A stretch of 64,000 bases of DNA from Chlorobiota bacterium (GCA_016788565.1 JAEUSP010000011.1:62001-126000), one strand, 5' to 3'; positions 26,161-35,656 are shown, numbered from the stretch's first letter. Numbers and translations are program-made. Notes: generated by a model not told the origin, from the sequence alone.

Positions 26161-27066
26161 TTACCGCAGCATGGAACTGTTGAAACGGAACCCAGCTTGA
26201 ATAACCGTTGAGCGTTGTGGGAAGTAGCGGGTTAGGTCGTCGGCAAAATGCTCGATGGCAATGTACGGGTGCAACGTCCCAATCTTCCCTTTCAGCCCAA
26301 TGCCAGCCTCGCCACGGAAGCTGAACGATTCGGCGAAACTTCCCCCGGGAACCGACCACGCCCCCCAACCGAGAATATATCCCTGGCCAACCGTGCCAAC
26401 CAAGTACGATATCCGTCCCCCTGCCGAGATATTTCCGGCGGCATCGGCAAGGCTGCGGCCCTGGCTGTTTGCCGGGAAACGGTACTCCGATGAAGCCGGA
26501 TACCAATCGGCGCGGGCGTAGGCGGAAACGGAAAGTTGATCCAGCAGTTGGAACGTTGGCGAAAGGACCGAGGCGTACGGGCCGCTAAGAATAACCACCC
26601 GCTTGGCAATGGCGGTGATGTCGGGGTCGTCGGAATCAAGCGGGTCGGAGTTATCAACATCATGCTTGCATTGGTGAATCCCCCCAAGCTGCAGTGTGAA
26701 GTCGCCAACTTTTTTGGAAAGCACCAACGCTTCCTCCCACCGAACTTGCCTGGGGTTGAAGCCGATGTCGTTCTTGGCGTTGCCGATCATCTCGTTGCAA
26801 AAAAGGAGCGACAGGGTGGCATCATCCCAGCGATAGAACTCAATCACCCCGCCAGCTTTAGTGTCCCAAGCAACTTCGCCATCAGTGGAACCGAACCCGC
26901 GATTTATTTCGAACGTCACCCCGTGCGCCTGCAGAAATCCGGTTGTTTGTACCGAATCAACGAACGGCTCCAGCAGAACATCACGGGTAACCTGAAGCTG
27001 GGCCGTAACAACAGCAACGCCGCACAGGTGTGCGGCGGCTGCAAGAAAAATGGAATGTCGTTTCAC
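26161..27066 (-). CDS. Predicted outer-membrane beta-barrel protein
   Basis: About 301 residues. I start at the GTG at 27066 because GGAG lies 7 nt upstream; an in-frame TTG two codons earlier is too close to that site. The N-terminus (KRHSIFLAAAAHLCGVAVVTAQ) is a signal peptide. The rest alternates polar and aromatic residues as in outer-membrane strands (SVSAYARADWYPASSEYRF, GRISYLVGTVGQGYILGWG), ending in ...STVIQAGFRFNSSMLR. No family is recognised; it has no lipobox. It lies 130 bp upstream of the T9SS protein on the same strand and might be expressed with it. Confidence 0.78.
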   Translation of the reverse strand: MKRHSIFLAAAAHLCGVAVVTAQLQVTRDVLLEPFVDSVQTTGFLQAHGVTFEINRGFGSTDGEVAWDTKAGGVIEFYRWDDATLSLLFCNEMIGNAKNDIGFNPRQVRWEEALVLSKKVGDFTLQLGGIHQCKHDVDNSDPLDSDDPDITAIAKRVVILSGPYASVLSPTFQLLDQLSVSAYARADWYPASSEYRFPANSQGRSLADAAGNISAGGRISYLVGTVGQGYILGWGAWSVPGGSFAESFSFRGEAGIGLKGKIGTLHPYIAIEHFADDLTRYFPQRSTVIQAGFRFNSSMLR

Positions 27067-27148
27067 TGTCAATCTCCGATTGTTCCAAGCTGGACACCGG
27101 ACGGGGCAGAGAATAACGCAACCGCTGGCGGGCAGGTGAAAAGCCGGA

Positions 27149-29170
27149 CTACCCCGCTCCTTTCACCGATTCCAGCACCAACTCCGCAACGTCCTTCACC
27201 ACCACACCTCCATCGGGGAGTTTTGATTTTACTCCATCGCTCATCATCGTCATGCAGAATGGGCAGGCGGTGGCCACCACTTCGGCACCGGTGTTCAAGG
27301 CTTCCTCGGTCCGCTCGATGTTGATCCGCTTCCCTTCGGTTTCCTCCATGAACATCTGCGCGCCGCCGGCCCCGCAGCAGAACCCACGGCTACGGTTCCG
27401 CTCCATCTCCACAATCTCCACGCCGGGGATGCTTTTCAGCATTTCGCGCGGGGCCTCGTAGTTGTTGTTGTAGCGGCCAATGTAGCAGCTGTCGTGGTAG
27501 GTGACTTTGGCCTGCATCGGGGTCATGGTGTTGATCTTCCCTTGCTTCACCATCTGGTCAATGAAGGTGGTGTGGTGCAGCACTTCGTACTTGCCGCCAA
27601 ACTCGGGATACTCGTTGGCAATGGTGTTGAAGCAGTGCGGGCAGCTGGTCACGATTTTCTGCACGCCAGCATTGTTCATCGTCTCCACATTCATCTGGAT
27701 CAGCATCTGCGCCAGATATTCGTTTCCGGCACGGCGGGCGGGGTCGCCGGTGCATTTTTCCTCGGTTCCAAGAATGCGGTAGTTCACCCCGGCAATGTCC
27801 ATCAGTTCGGAGAAGGAGCGGGTGACTTTTTTGTAGCGGTCGTCGTAGGCCCCGGCGCATCCAACCCAGAACAGCACCTCACCTTCGTTGTCCTCCTCAA
27901 CGGTTTTCACTTCGGTTCCTTCACGCCAGTCGGCCCGTTCGCTTGCGCTGAAGGCCCAGGGGGTGAAGTTGTTCTCCATATTCTGGAATGCCGATTGAAG
28001 CTGCGGGGGGAAGTTGGCATCCATCATCACCATCGAGCGGCGCATATCCACAATTGCCGGGACGTGTTCGATCATCACCGGGCACTCTTGGATGCAGGCC
28101 ATGCAGGTGGTGCATTGCCACAAGCCTTCAACCGAAACGTAATCGCCAATCAGTTTTTTTCCGTCATCGGCCATTGCTGGCGTTTCGCCCGACCCGGTTG
28201 CCACGCCGTTTTGCGCGGCCAGCATCTCAACAAATTTTGGTGCGCGATCCATCGTCCGGTGGTGAACTTGCAGGATCACCTCACGGGGGTCCAGCACCTT
28301 CCCGGTGGTGTTCGCCGGGCAGACCGAGGTGCAGCGTCCGCAGTGGGTGCAGGTCATTCCGTCCAACAATTGCTTCCAGGTGAAATCCTCCACATCCACC
28401 ACGCCAAATTTCTCGATTCCCTCCTCCTCAAAGTTGATTTTCTTCAACGAGTTCACCGTTTCCAAGCTACCGAAATAGACGTTGGGGACCGAAGTAATGA
28501 CGTGCAGATGCTTGGAGTACGGCAGGTAGTTCATAAAGCCGAGGATGGTGAGGATATGCAGCCACCACATCACTTCAAACACCACCGTTGCGGTGGCCGG
28601 GTTGCTGAACAATGGGTGAAGCAACATTCCGATGGGGCGCACCGCCCAGGGGTGTTCGGCGCCGGCCCCCAAGCGTGCGGCGTTGGTTAGCAACAGCGAG
28701 GCAACGATTGTCCCAATCAGCGCAAGGATCAGCGTGGCATCTTTTTTCTCGGCAGCATCCCCCTGCAAGCGTTTTACTTTCACCACCGAGCGCCGCCACC
28801 ACGCCCACACAACGCCAACCAGCACCGAAAGGCAGAAGACATCTTGGGAGATGGTGATGGCCGAGTAGATTGGCCCCAGCCAAGCGATATTCCCCCCCGG
28901 GATCAGCCCTTCGATGATGGACTCAATCACCGCAGCCAGCAGCACAAGGAAGCCCCAAAAAATCATGGCATGGATTGCGCCGGCCACCGGCTCGCGCATC
29001 AGTTTGGATTGCCCAATGGCCACCACCAGGACGTTTTTCACCCGTTCCCACACGTGGTCGAAACGGTTTTCCGGCTTCCCCACTTTCAGGTAGCCGATTA
29101 ACCGGCGAAGGTTCCAAGCAATGCCAGCCGAAGCGGCAATAAAAACGATGGCGAAGATGAGATGCTTCAT
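27149..29170 (-). CDS. Membrane-anchored iron-sulfur oxidoreductase (HdrD/GlcF-like, CCG domains)
   Basis: About 673 residues from ATG 29170; the frame extends 59 codons further upstream without any family similarity. The N-terminal ~260 residues hold six hydrophobic helices of the nitrate-reductase-gamma type. Then come two [4Fe-4S] ferredoxin sites, CTHCGRCTSVCP and CTTCMACIQECP, and two CCG-type domains (FWVGCAGAYDDRY ... SCPHCFNTI and YHDSCYIGRYNN ... GFCCGAGGAQMFM). Such proteins pass electrons between a soluble donor (often electron-transfer flavoprotein, or lactate/glycolate enzymes) and membrane quinones. No ETF or dehydrogenase gene is in the window, so the partner is unknown. Confidence 0.92.
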   Translation of the reverse strand: MKHLIFAIVFIAASAGIAWNLRRLIGYLKVGKPENRFDHVWERVKNVLVVAIGQSKLMREPVAGAIHAMIFWGFLVLLAAVIESIIEGLIPGGNIAWLGPIYSAITISQDVFCLSVLVGVVWAWWRRSVVKVKRLQGDAAEKKDATLILALIGTIVASLLLTNAARLGAGAEHPWAVRPIGMLLHPLFSNPATATVVFEVMWWLHILTILGFMNYLPYSKHLHVITSVPNVYFGSLETVNSLKKINFEEEGIEKFGVVDVEDFTWKQLLDGMTCTHCGRCTSVCPANTTGKVLDPREVILQVHHRTMDRAPKFVEMLAAQNGVATGSGETPAMADDGKKLIGDYVSVEGLWQCTTCMACIQECPVMIEHVPAIVDMRRSMVMMDANFPPQLQSAFQNMENNFTPWAFSASERADWREGTEVKTVEEDNEGEVLFWVGCAGAYDDRYKKVTRSFSELMDIAGVNYRILGTEEKCTGDPARRAGNEYLAQMLIQMNVETMNNAGVQKIVTSCPHCFNTIANEYPEFGGKYEVLHHTTFIDQMVKQGKINTMTPMQAKVTYHDSCYIGRYNNNYEAPREMLKSIPGVEIVEMERNRSRGFCCGAGGAQMFMEETEGKRINIERTEEALNTGAEVVATACPFCMTMMSDGVKSKLPDGGVVVKDVAELVLESVKGAG

Positions 29171-29297
29171 GGATTGGTTGGTTGTTAGTTGTTGGCGGCC
29201 AGTTGTACGCAGCCACCAACCCAGCAGAACGGAAGGCTTCAGCATGGCTATCGGCAGTTGGTTTCCCGCTGCGTGGCCTGTTGAATGTGGGCCGAAG

Positions 29298-30308
29298 TTA
29301 CGGTTCCAAGTCCGAAGGTGAAAGCGTGGGGATGGAGATAGTGGCAAGAATCATTTGCGGGGTGATATCGGCCATGCACTGATGCGTCCCGATAGGGCAG
29401 CGCGCAGGGCCGTGAATGTCGCACGGGCGGCAGCCAAGCGGCCCTGCCTCCACCACGGAACTCCCCTCCTCGTTCGGCCCAAATCCGAACCCGGGAACCG
29501 TCGGCCCAAAAATTGCGGTGACCGGGGTTCCCAGGCTTGTGGCAAGGTGAACCGGCGCGCTATCGTTGGCCACCAGATGTGCCGACATCGCAATCAGCAT
29601 TGCCAGTTGGCGCAGCGTTAGTTTCCCTGCAAGGTTGTGGGATTGGGGCAATCCGGCTTGGGCCGCAATCTGCTGGCACAGCTCCCGCTCGGCTTCGCTG
29701 CCAATCAGTTTCACCGCCGCGCCGCGCGCCGTAAGTTGGCGTGCAACGGCGGCGAATCCTTCGGCACCCCAACGTTTTGTTGGCCACACCGACCCGGGGG
29801 CAATCAGCACCAGGGCGCGCCCCTCGGCAGCATAAGGAAGCATGGGGATGAAGTCGTGAGGGGAAGGACTTAACCACGGGCTTCGGGGTGCGGCGAACAA
29901 TCCGGCAGGTTCCAGCAGCGCGGCATTGCGGTCGGTTTCCTGGTGGAAGATGTGATACTCAACCGTATCGGTAAACAGCAGCGGCAGCTCACTTTGCCGG
30001 AAGCCGATGCGTCGTGGAATCCCCGCAAGCCACGCCAGCAACGCCGAACGTGCGGAGCGGTGGGGAACTACCGCAAGGTCATACTGAACTTTCTTGATGC
30101 TTTCCAAAACCTCCGCAAACCCGCCTTTGGCCTGTTTCTGGAACGGATGCAGCCAGCGGAGCCTGGGGTGATGTTCAAACAACTCGGCATACGCCCCGCG
30201 CACAACCATGCCAACGTGGCATTCGCGATAGCGAGCCAGCCCCCGAAGCAATCCGGTTGCCAGCACAGCATCCCCCAGAAATCCGGTTTGGATAATCAGA
30301 ATCCTCAT
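29298..30308 (-). CDS. Glycosyltransferase family 9 (heptosyltransferase II-like)
   Basis: 336 residues with the ADP-heptose:LPS heptosyltransferase pattern: MRILIIQTGFLGDAVLATGL at the N-terminus, IAPGSVWPTKRWGAEGFAAVA in the middle, and the nucleotide-sugar motif LIAMSAHLVANDSAPVHLAT with SLGTPVTAIFGPT. It would add a sugar to the LPS inner core on the cytoplasmic face of the inner membrane. Two further Cys residues late in the protein (GCRPCDIHGPARCPIGTHQC) match a cluster often seen in WaaF-like proteins. Its ATG overlaps the TGA of the upstream cyclase gene (ATGA). Confidence 0.92.
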   Translation of the reverse strand: MRILIIQTGFLGDAVLATGLLRGLARYRECHVGMVVRGAYAELFEHHPRLRWLHPFQKQAKGGFAEVLESIKKVQYDLAVVPHRSARSALLAWLAGIPRRIGFRQSELPLLFTDTVEYHIFHQETDRNAALLEPAGLFAAPRSPWLSPSPHDFIPMLPYAAEGRALVLIAPGSVWPTKRWGAEGFAAVARQLTARGAAVKLIGSEAERELCQQIAAQAGLPQSHNLAGKLTLRQLAMLIAMSAHLVANDSAPVHLATSLGTPVTAIFGPTVPGFGFGPNEEGSSVVEAGPLGCRPCDIHGPARCPIGTHQCMADITPQMILATISIPTLSPSDLEP

Positions 30309-32233
30309 GGCGTGGATGTGGATTGCAAGAAAAATGTCCGCATCACCCCCTTCCCTTTCACCTCCATTTCCCCACGTTCGGTGAAGCTGAACCTCTCACC
30401 AGCCGCGCTCACAAACTCTTCACTCACGTGGATTTTTCCCGCTTCGCCGTGGCTCTCCATTCGCGCTGCCGTGTTCACCGCGTCGCCCCATAAATCGTAG
30501 GCGAATTTCTTCTTCCCGATGATCCCGGCAACCACTTCACCTGTGTGCAAACCAATCCGCACTTGCAGGTGTGAGTCGCCTCCAAGACCCGCAAATTCTT
30601 TCACCACTTCCACCATCTCCATCGCCATCTTCGCGGCGGATTCGGCGTGATCTTCTCTCGGTTCCGGCAAGCCCGATACTGCCATGTACGCATCCCCAAT
30701 CGTCTTGATTTTTTCCAAACCGTGCTTCTCGGCTAACTCATCAAACTGGCTGAACAGTACATCTAACCCTGACACCAATTCCGTTGCTGAGATATGCTGC
30801 GACAGCACCGTGAACCCAACAATATCCGCGAACAACACCGTGACTGACTCGAAGGATTCAGCTATCCGTTCTTCCCCGCTGACAACCCGCTGGGCAATGG
30901 TTGGCGGAAGGATGTTGTGAAGGACCCGTTTGGTGGCTTCGGCATCGGCGCGTTCGGCGGCGGTCCGTTTTTCCATCTCGGCAATCTGCCGTTGTTGCTC
31001 TACTTGGGCTGCCTTCTTCTGCGATTCCTCGCTTTGAACTTCTTGATAGAGTTCGTGGTATTTCTTGAACTGCTGGAAGGCTTCTTCCCAGCGGCCTTCT
31101 TGGGAGTAGAAGTTGGCTAAGGATTTGTGATTTTCGTAGAGGCTCTGCTTGGTTCCTAATTCTTGATTCAGCGAGATTGCTTGCTGGAGGAGTGTTTCGG
31201 CTTTGGTAGGGTTGTAGTCGGCGAACTCTTTCTGAGCGTAGAGTGCGCCGATGTTGCCGATAACGAGTGCAGCATCGGCACACATACCGAGCTCTTCATG
31301 CAAGGCAAGGGAGCGAGTGAAATATTCCAACGCCTTTGCATGATCCCCAAGCCCCCAGTACACATTCCCGATATTCCCGGTAACACGAGCAACACCATCA
31401 CGCTCACCAAGCTCTTCATGCAAGGCAAGGGAGCGGGTATGAGAGGCCAATGATTTTGCATACTCGCCAAGGCATTCGTACACACCCCCGATATTACCAG
31501 TAACGAGAGCGACACCGGAAGGATCGCCAAGTTCTTCATACAAGGCAAGGGAGCGAGTGAAATATTCCAACGCCTTTGCATGATCCCCAAGCCCCCAATA
31601 GACAATTCCAACGTTCGCAGTAGCAACACCCAAAGGCTGGCCAAGTTCTTCATGGAGAACAATCGCATGGATGCCATACTCTAATGCTTTTGCATACTCG
31701 CCAAGCCTTTCGTACACAATCCCGATGTTCACAGTAGCAGCAGCAATGCCGGAACGCTGGCCAAGTTCCTTATGCAAGGCCAGTGCGCGAGTGAAAAATT
31801 CCAACGCTTTTACATACTCCCCACGGATTTTGTACACAATCCCGATGTTGTTGATAATTCCGCCAACAGCCGAACGCTGGCCAAGTTCATCATACAGGGC
31901 AAGGGCCCTGCTGAAGCACTCCACTGCCTTCTCATAATCTCCAAGTATTCCGTACACAATCCCACCGTTACGTAATGAATTGGCTTCCTCCGATTTGCTC
32001 CCTGCTTCCGTAGCAGCAGCAACAGCTTCTTCAGCATACACCAGTGCATCCTTTGCCATGCCGCGATGCCACAATGATTCGCTCAGAGCGATCAGAGCTT
32101 GGGCTTGTATGATCGGCGCTATCCCCGGCTCGGAAAGGACTGCACGTACAGTGGTTTCTGCTTCGGCGTATTTTCCCGCTGTGGTTTGCGCTTCTGCTTC
32201 AGCAATCAGTATTTGCTGTTCTTCAAACGTCAT
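30305..32233 (-). CDS. TPR-containing class III adenylyl cyclase
   Basis: 642 residues, cytoplasmic. About ten TPR units of ~40 residues (for example LGDHAKALEYFTRSLALYEE) fill residues 40-390, followed by a coiled-coil linker (EESQKKAAQVEQQRQIAEME) and the short helix RVLHNILPPTIAQRVVSGEE that precedes many cyclase domains. The cyclase (462-642) has both metal Asp residues (470 and 514) and the ATP-selecting Lys-510/Asp-580. The cyclase core (KIKTIGDAYM, RIGLHTGEVVAGIIGKKKFA, YDLWGDAVNTAARMES) is close to that of the giant kinase-cyclase at 12-17 kb, so the two probably share an origin. The coding DNA of the TPR section is itself repetitive. It overlaps the GT9 gene by 4 nt. Confidence 0.93.
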   Translation of the reverse strand: MTFEEQQILIAEAEAQTTAGKYAEAETTVRAVLSEPGIAPIIQAQALIALSESLWHRGMAKDALVYAEEAVAAATEAGSKSEEANSLRNGGIVYGILGDYEKAVECFSRALALYDELGQRSAVGGIINNIGIVYKIRGEYVKALEFFTRALALHKELGQRSGIAAATVNIGIVYERLGEYAKALEYGIHAIVLHEELGQPLGVATANVGIVYWGLGDHAKALEYFTRSLALYEELGDPSGVALVTGNIGGVYECLGEYAKSLASHTRSLALHEELGERDGVARVTGNIGNVYWGLGDHAKALEYFTRSLALHEELGMCADAALVIGNIGALYAQKEFADYNPTKAETLLQQAISLNQELGTKQSLYENHKSLANFYSQEGRWEEAFQQFKKYHELYQEVQSEESQKKAAQVEQQRQIAEMEKRTAAERADAEATKRVLHNILPPTIAQRVVSGEERIAESFESVTVLFADIVGFTVLSQHISATELVSGLDVLFSQFDELAEKHGLEKIKTIGDAYMAVSGLPEPREDHAESAAKMAMEMVEVVKEFAGLGGDSHLQVRIGLHTGEVVAGIIGKKKFAYDLWGDAVNTAARMESHGEAGKIHVSEEFVSAAGERFSFTERGEMEVKGKGVMRTFFLQSTSTP

Positions 32234-32662
32234 CGCTGGTACATGTTGACTGTGAAAAAGAAATTGTTAACGAGTGCTCTCCAAAAAATATACTCGAACC
32301 AGATTGCATTGCACGGATTAGGGTATGTGGAAATTCAGGGTTATGCTGGACGCAAATTGGTTTGCGAAATTCTACTCAGCCAGGTGTGCTATGGATACGC
32401 TGCGCAGACCTTCGGCTCCCGCTTTCGTGGGAATGACAGTGATTGAGTTTTTCGCAAACCACTCTGTTTGGAGTATAGCGTTTCAGTTACCCCTTCTGAA
32501 GTTCGCAAGCCGATTTCATTGGAGTATAAATTGGCGGAGCAACCCTACGCCCCCTGAACCACTGTACGCCTTTGCATACTTCTTCCATATTTATGATGCT
32601 ACCTCCCTCACACTTCGGTAAGGTTCGGGTGAAGGTGCGGTGAAGCCACCAAACAGGGAAGA
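32234..32662. other. 429-bp intergenic region with a dispersed element
   Basis: Between the TPR cyclase start and the YjbR gene end. Position 32342-32477 is the second copy of the inverted-repeat element. The stretch 32478-32662 carries a short TTGGAGTATA echo of the element's end (32518) but no gene or RNA that I can support. Confidence 0.7.
32342..32477. repeat. Dispersed element with terminal inverted repeats, copy 2
   Basis: Inner inverted repeats TGGTTTGCGAAA (32358-32369) and TTTCGCAAACCA (32450-32461) and the right end GAGTATA are identical to copy 1 at 3868-3983; the left end is decayed (TATGCTG for TATACTC). The inner hairpin is extended by about 20 bp (ACGCTGCGCAGACCTTCGGC) relative to copy 1. 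The two copies are 28 kb apart. Confidence 0.8.
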
Positions 32663-33016
32663 TCACCGAACAAGACCATCCCTCACCTTTTTCGGCAAGC
32701 CGGCAATCACCAACTCGTAGGAGTGGTCTATCATCTCCCGAAGCTCACCGGCTGGGATTGTGCCATCCATCACCACGGTGTTCCAGTGTTTTTTGTTCTG
32801 GTGGTAACCGGGGCGCACGGCATCGTAGCGTTCGCGTAGTTCCAGTGCTAACTCTGGTTGGCATTTCAGGTTCACACTCAGCGGCAGGCTCATGGTGCCT
32901 GTCAAAGCGAACATCTTGCCGGCAACCTTAAACACCAACGTTTCTTCATCGAAGGGCATACTTTCGGTGGTGTGTGGCTTGGCAAGGCAGTAGCTGCGGA
33001 AGGTGTCGAAGGTCAT
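32663..33016 (-). CDS. MmcQ/YjbR family protein
   Basis: 117 residues, the normal size for this CyaY-like fold family with a proposed DNA-binding role. Typical parts: FRSYCLAKPHTTESMPFDEE at the start, VFKVAGKMFALTG, LSVNLKCQPELALELRERYD and the GYHQNKKHWNTVVMDGTIPA block before the last helix. Small single-gene unit on the minus strand; function in the cell is not established for the family. Confidence 0.9.
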   Translation of the reverse strand: MTFDTFRSYCLAKPHTTESMPFDEETLVFKVAGKMFALTGTMSLPLSVNLKCQPELALELRERYDAVRPGYHQNKKHWNTVVMDGTIPAGELREMIDHSYELVIAGLPKKVRDGLVR

Positions 33017-33100
33017 GGCAAAGTTGTTTGGCTTATCTCAAGATAGTGTGTAAAGTAGGAAACTGGTAGGTGAGAGATCGGCTGCTTCTCGGTTCGGTGG

Positions 33101-33138
33101 CTCGGCTCATACTTCGACGGGGCTCAGCATGAGCGGGG
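33101..33138. repeat. GAGCGGAG palindrome, copy 6 (variant GAGCGGGG)
   Basis: CTCGGCTCAT (33101-33110) faces ATGAGCGGGG (33129-33138) around ACTTCGACGGGGCTCAGC. A left-half fragment (GGCTCGGCTCATACT) follows at 33152, so the element is partly duplicated here. Confidence 0.75.
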
Positions 33139-33203
33139 TCGGCTTTCGGCGGCTCGGCTCATACTCCACTCTCTTTCTCTTCCCTCTCTGACCCGATTGT
33201 TTC

Positions 33204-33746
33204 CTACCCCACCAACAGTTCGCGCCAGATTCGGGCGGCATTGCGGGCATCGTTGATGGCCGAGTGTTTGGGGCCGTTCGATTCCAGCCCCAGCATCTTC
33301 ATCGCTTGCGGCATCGGGACGATGCGCCCGGCAAAGCGGTCGCGGAACTCCAAGCGGAGGTCAATGAACTCGGGATCGAACGGATACGGGAGGCGATAGA
33401 AGCGGCAGGACTGCTGCATCAGGAAGCGATCGTAGGAACCCCACGCACAGAAGGTGACGGCGGTTGGTTCCCCTATCCATTCCAGCAGCCGGGGCATCAC
33501 CGCGCTGAAATTTCCGGCTGCATCAACATCCCGCTGCTGGATTCCGGTAAGCCGCGTGCAGTATTCGCTCAGTTTTGGGTGGCGTTCCGGGCGGACGAAA
33601 CTTTGGAACTCACCATCCTCCTGCAATCCACCGCGCAGCAGTTTCACGCATCCAAACTCAATGATTTCTGCCTCGCTTCGCCGCTCCCCTCCTGCCCAGC
33701 AGGTGGCTTCAAGATCAACAACAAGGTAGTGGGTTAGCGCGGGCAT
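33204..33746 (-). CDS. DEDDh 3'-5' exonuclease (ERI-1/KapD-like)
   Basis: 180 residues with the exonuclease motifs of the RNase T/DnaQ superfamily: ExoI YLVVDLEATCW, ExoII around CAWGSYDRFLMQQ and ExoIII HSAINDARNAARIW with the catalytic His and Asp. Inserted residues and spacing resemble ERI-1-like RNA exonucleases rather than the DNA polymerase III epsilon subunit. It stands alone, not next to a polymerase gene. Confidence 0.92.
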   Translation of the reverse strand: MPALTHYLVVDLEATCWAGGERRSEAEIIEFGCVKLLRGGLQEDGEFQSFVRPERHPKLSEYCTRLTGIQQRDVDAAGNFSAVMPRLLEWIGEPTAVTFCAWGSYDRFLMQQSCRFYRLPYPFDPEFIDLRLEFRDRFAGRIVPMPQAMKMLGLESNGPKHSAINDARNAARIWRELLVG

Positions 33747-33862
33747 GGCTGGCGTTTGGTTGGGAAAAAAATATCAGGATGATGAACAATGTTTGGAAAA
33801 GGTGGGGGTGCTGTTGTAGATTCTTCCCCCACAGTACAAAACCAGACTGTTATTGAAGGGCT

Positions 33863-34429
33863 ATGGCGATTACTTGTCTTGGAACCATGCGCGAAGAACT
33901 GCAAGGGACATCGGTGGATGCCCTGTTCACACGCGGCGAAGCTGAACGGCTACTGAAACGGCCGAAAGCACAAGAAGACCTTGAGAAGATCACGAAATCG
34001 GAGCGGGGCGACAACCGTTTGCGGGTGCTTGCCCACGAACTGCTTGTGATGCTTGGCAAGGCTCCCGACCCACGGATGATCAAGGTCTATTCCGAAGCAA
34101 TTGATGGTGCGTTCATGCACCATTGGTGGGCGCTTCCGGGCGGGCATCTGGCCAGACTTGGCGAAACCATGGTCAAGTTTGGCGAAACTGCAATCCCGCA
34201 TCTTATCAAGGACCTGGACAATCCCACTCCGCTGACAGCGCTTGGCCCGGAAGCACCAATCTACCGCCAGTATCGCTACTGCGTTGGGGATTTGGCCGCT
34301 TATTTTATCTGCCAGATTCAGCCGGAGCGGGAGTTTAACAACAGTGAGTCGTTAGAGTCGCGCAATGCTACGCGGGCAGAGATGTACAAGGAGATTAACA
34401 CCGCGCTAACCAACGAACGCCGGAAGTAG
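33863..34429 (+). CDS. Small hypothetical protein, HEAT-like
   Basis: 188 residues, no signal peptide. I do not recognise a family. Helical segments with the pattern ETMVKFGETAIPHLIKDLDN suggest one or two HEAT-type repeats, followed by a conserved-looking aromatic stretch (YRQYRYCVGDLAAYFICQIQ). Preceded by AAGGG directly before the ATG. It ends ahead of a strong hairpin shared with the opposite gene. Confidence 0.65.
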   Translation: MAITCLGTMREELQGTSVDALFTRGEAERLLKRPKAQEDLEKITKSERGDNRLRVLAHELLVMLGKAPDPRMIKVYSEAIDGAFMHHWWALPGGHLARLGETMVKFGETAIPHLIKDLDNPTPLTALGPEAPIYRQYRYCVGDLAAYFICQIQPEREFNNSESLESRNATRAEMYKEINTALTNERRK

Positions 34430-34480
34430 TTGCTGGCGGATGTTCGCCGTTGCGCAGGCATTATGAAATTTTCATTACTC

Positions 34481-34512
34481 AACATCCCATCCCTTTTGGG
34501 GGATGGGATGTT
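34481..34512. terminator. Bidirectional Rho-independent terminator
   Basis: AACATCCCATCCC (34481-34493) and GGGATGGGATGTT (34500-34512) pair perfectly over 13 bp with a 6-nt loop, followed by CTGTTTGATT on the plus side and preceded by ATTACTCAAC, i.e. weakly U-rich in both directions. It lies between two convergent genes. Confidence 0.75.
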
Positions 34513-34536
34513 CTGTTTGATTACTCATCATCTTGA

Positions 34537-35334
34537 TTACTCATCATCAGCATTGGGGTCAATCACCACCACGTCGCCAAAGTCGGCAGCGCCGATCACC
34601 CGCTCGGCCAATCCTTCATCCAGGATCACCTGGGCAAGGTCGCTGTCGTGGAACTCGGCAAACGGCATATCCTCGGCGTAGTAGGTCAGCACAAAATTGG
34701 CGGCTGACATCAGCGCGTTCACCAAATCTTCGTTTTCCAGGTCCTCCGGCTCCCACACCAACCGCGCCCAGTAGAATCGTTCGGCCTCGATGCGTTCATC
34801 GGGATAATCGTAGGCGTAGCAGTCAATGTTGTCTTCACGGTCAAAAATGGTCTCGTGAGGGATGATGGCGCTGTCCAGCAGGAAAGTTCCAACTTGGTAG
34901 AAGGTTGCTTCCACCACCTCAAGCTCATCATCATCATCGTCGCCGTCGTCCTCCCCCTGCTCGTCATTCGCTTCCTCCATTTCCTCATGCTCGGCTTTCT
35001 GGTGTTCCAGAATATCCGGGAAGTCTGGGGGGGCAATGTCTTCATCGTCATCCCCATGTTCCAGATGTTCGGCATCGGCAATGTGGAAGTTCACAAACCA
35101 CCATTTTGCTACCGTAGCAATGATGTTGGTGTAATGCTCTGGCGCTGTCACCACGGTGGATAAGCCGAAACGTGCGTCGTGGCCAAGCTGGCGCAGCACA
35201 CGACGAAGCAAGCCCAGCCCAGCCCGGGCGTACTCCGGCGCGACAAAGGCATCGGAAACACGAATCAACACTTCTTCCGGGTTCTTCAACTCCGGGAAAC
35301 GGCTTACCAAGTCGGTGTGATTGCTGTTGTTCAT
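34537..35334 (-). CDS. Very acidic hypothetical protein
   Basis: 265 residues without signal or membrane helix. A folded N-terminal part (VSDAFVAPEYARAGLGLLRR, then FGLSTVVTAPEHYTNIIATV) is followed by an acidic low-complexity stretch (about residues 95-140, with a GEDDGDDDDDELEVV run) and an aromatic, acidic C-terminal domain (FYWARLVWEPEDLENEDLVN). Not recognised. Like the protein upstream of obgE it combines folded ends with an acidic linker. Confidence 0.72.
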   Translation of the reverse strand: MNNSNHTDLVSRFPELKNPEEVLIRVSDAFVAPEYARAGLGLLRRVLRQLGHDARFGLSTVVTAPEHYTNIIATVAKWWFVNFHIADAEHLEHGDDDEDIAPPDFPDILEHQKAEHEEMEEANDEQGEDDGDDDDDELEVVEATFYQVGTFLLDSAIIPHETIFDREDNIDCYAYDYPDERIEAERFYWARLVWEPEDLENEDLVNALMSAANFVLTYYAEDMPFAEFHDSDLAQVILDEGLAERVIGAADFGDVVVIDPNADDE

Positions 35335-35656
35335 AACAGAATTGGGTTGTGAGTACAGTAGTTGGAAACGCCCGCGAATATACTACGGCTTCCCCTTGTG
35401 GCGGCAGCCTGCCTGCCAAAAAGCCCGGCGTTCCGGCACGTGCCAAGCCATGCCAATTAGTAACATGGTCGGCTTCCGGCTCCATTTTCCAAAAAATCCA
35501 CCCGCGAACGGTTGCGGAAGTCACGGTCATTCAGTAGAATTGCCCCCTTTCAAAACCAGCAGCCCTGCATTGGACAACCGCAACCGTCTTCGCCAACCGT
35601 TTTCGTTCTGGTTTTCAGTGCCGCGCCATACTTGAAGTCAACCGACCATCAACTCA
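35335..35656. other. 322-bp divergent upstream region of ileS and the acidic hypothetical gene
   Basis: The two flanking genes are transcribed away from this gap, so both promoters must lie here. I can see no clear promoter consensus, T-box or hairpin leader. One short imperfect palindrome, GGCAGCCTGCCTGCC at 35403, is the only structure noted. Confidence 0.5.

Noticed and set aside
31168-31677. 169-codon minus-strand frame inside the TPR cyclase
   Set aside because: It is a shifted frame of the repeated TPR coding DNA and mirrors its periodicity.
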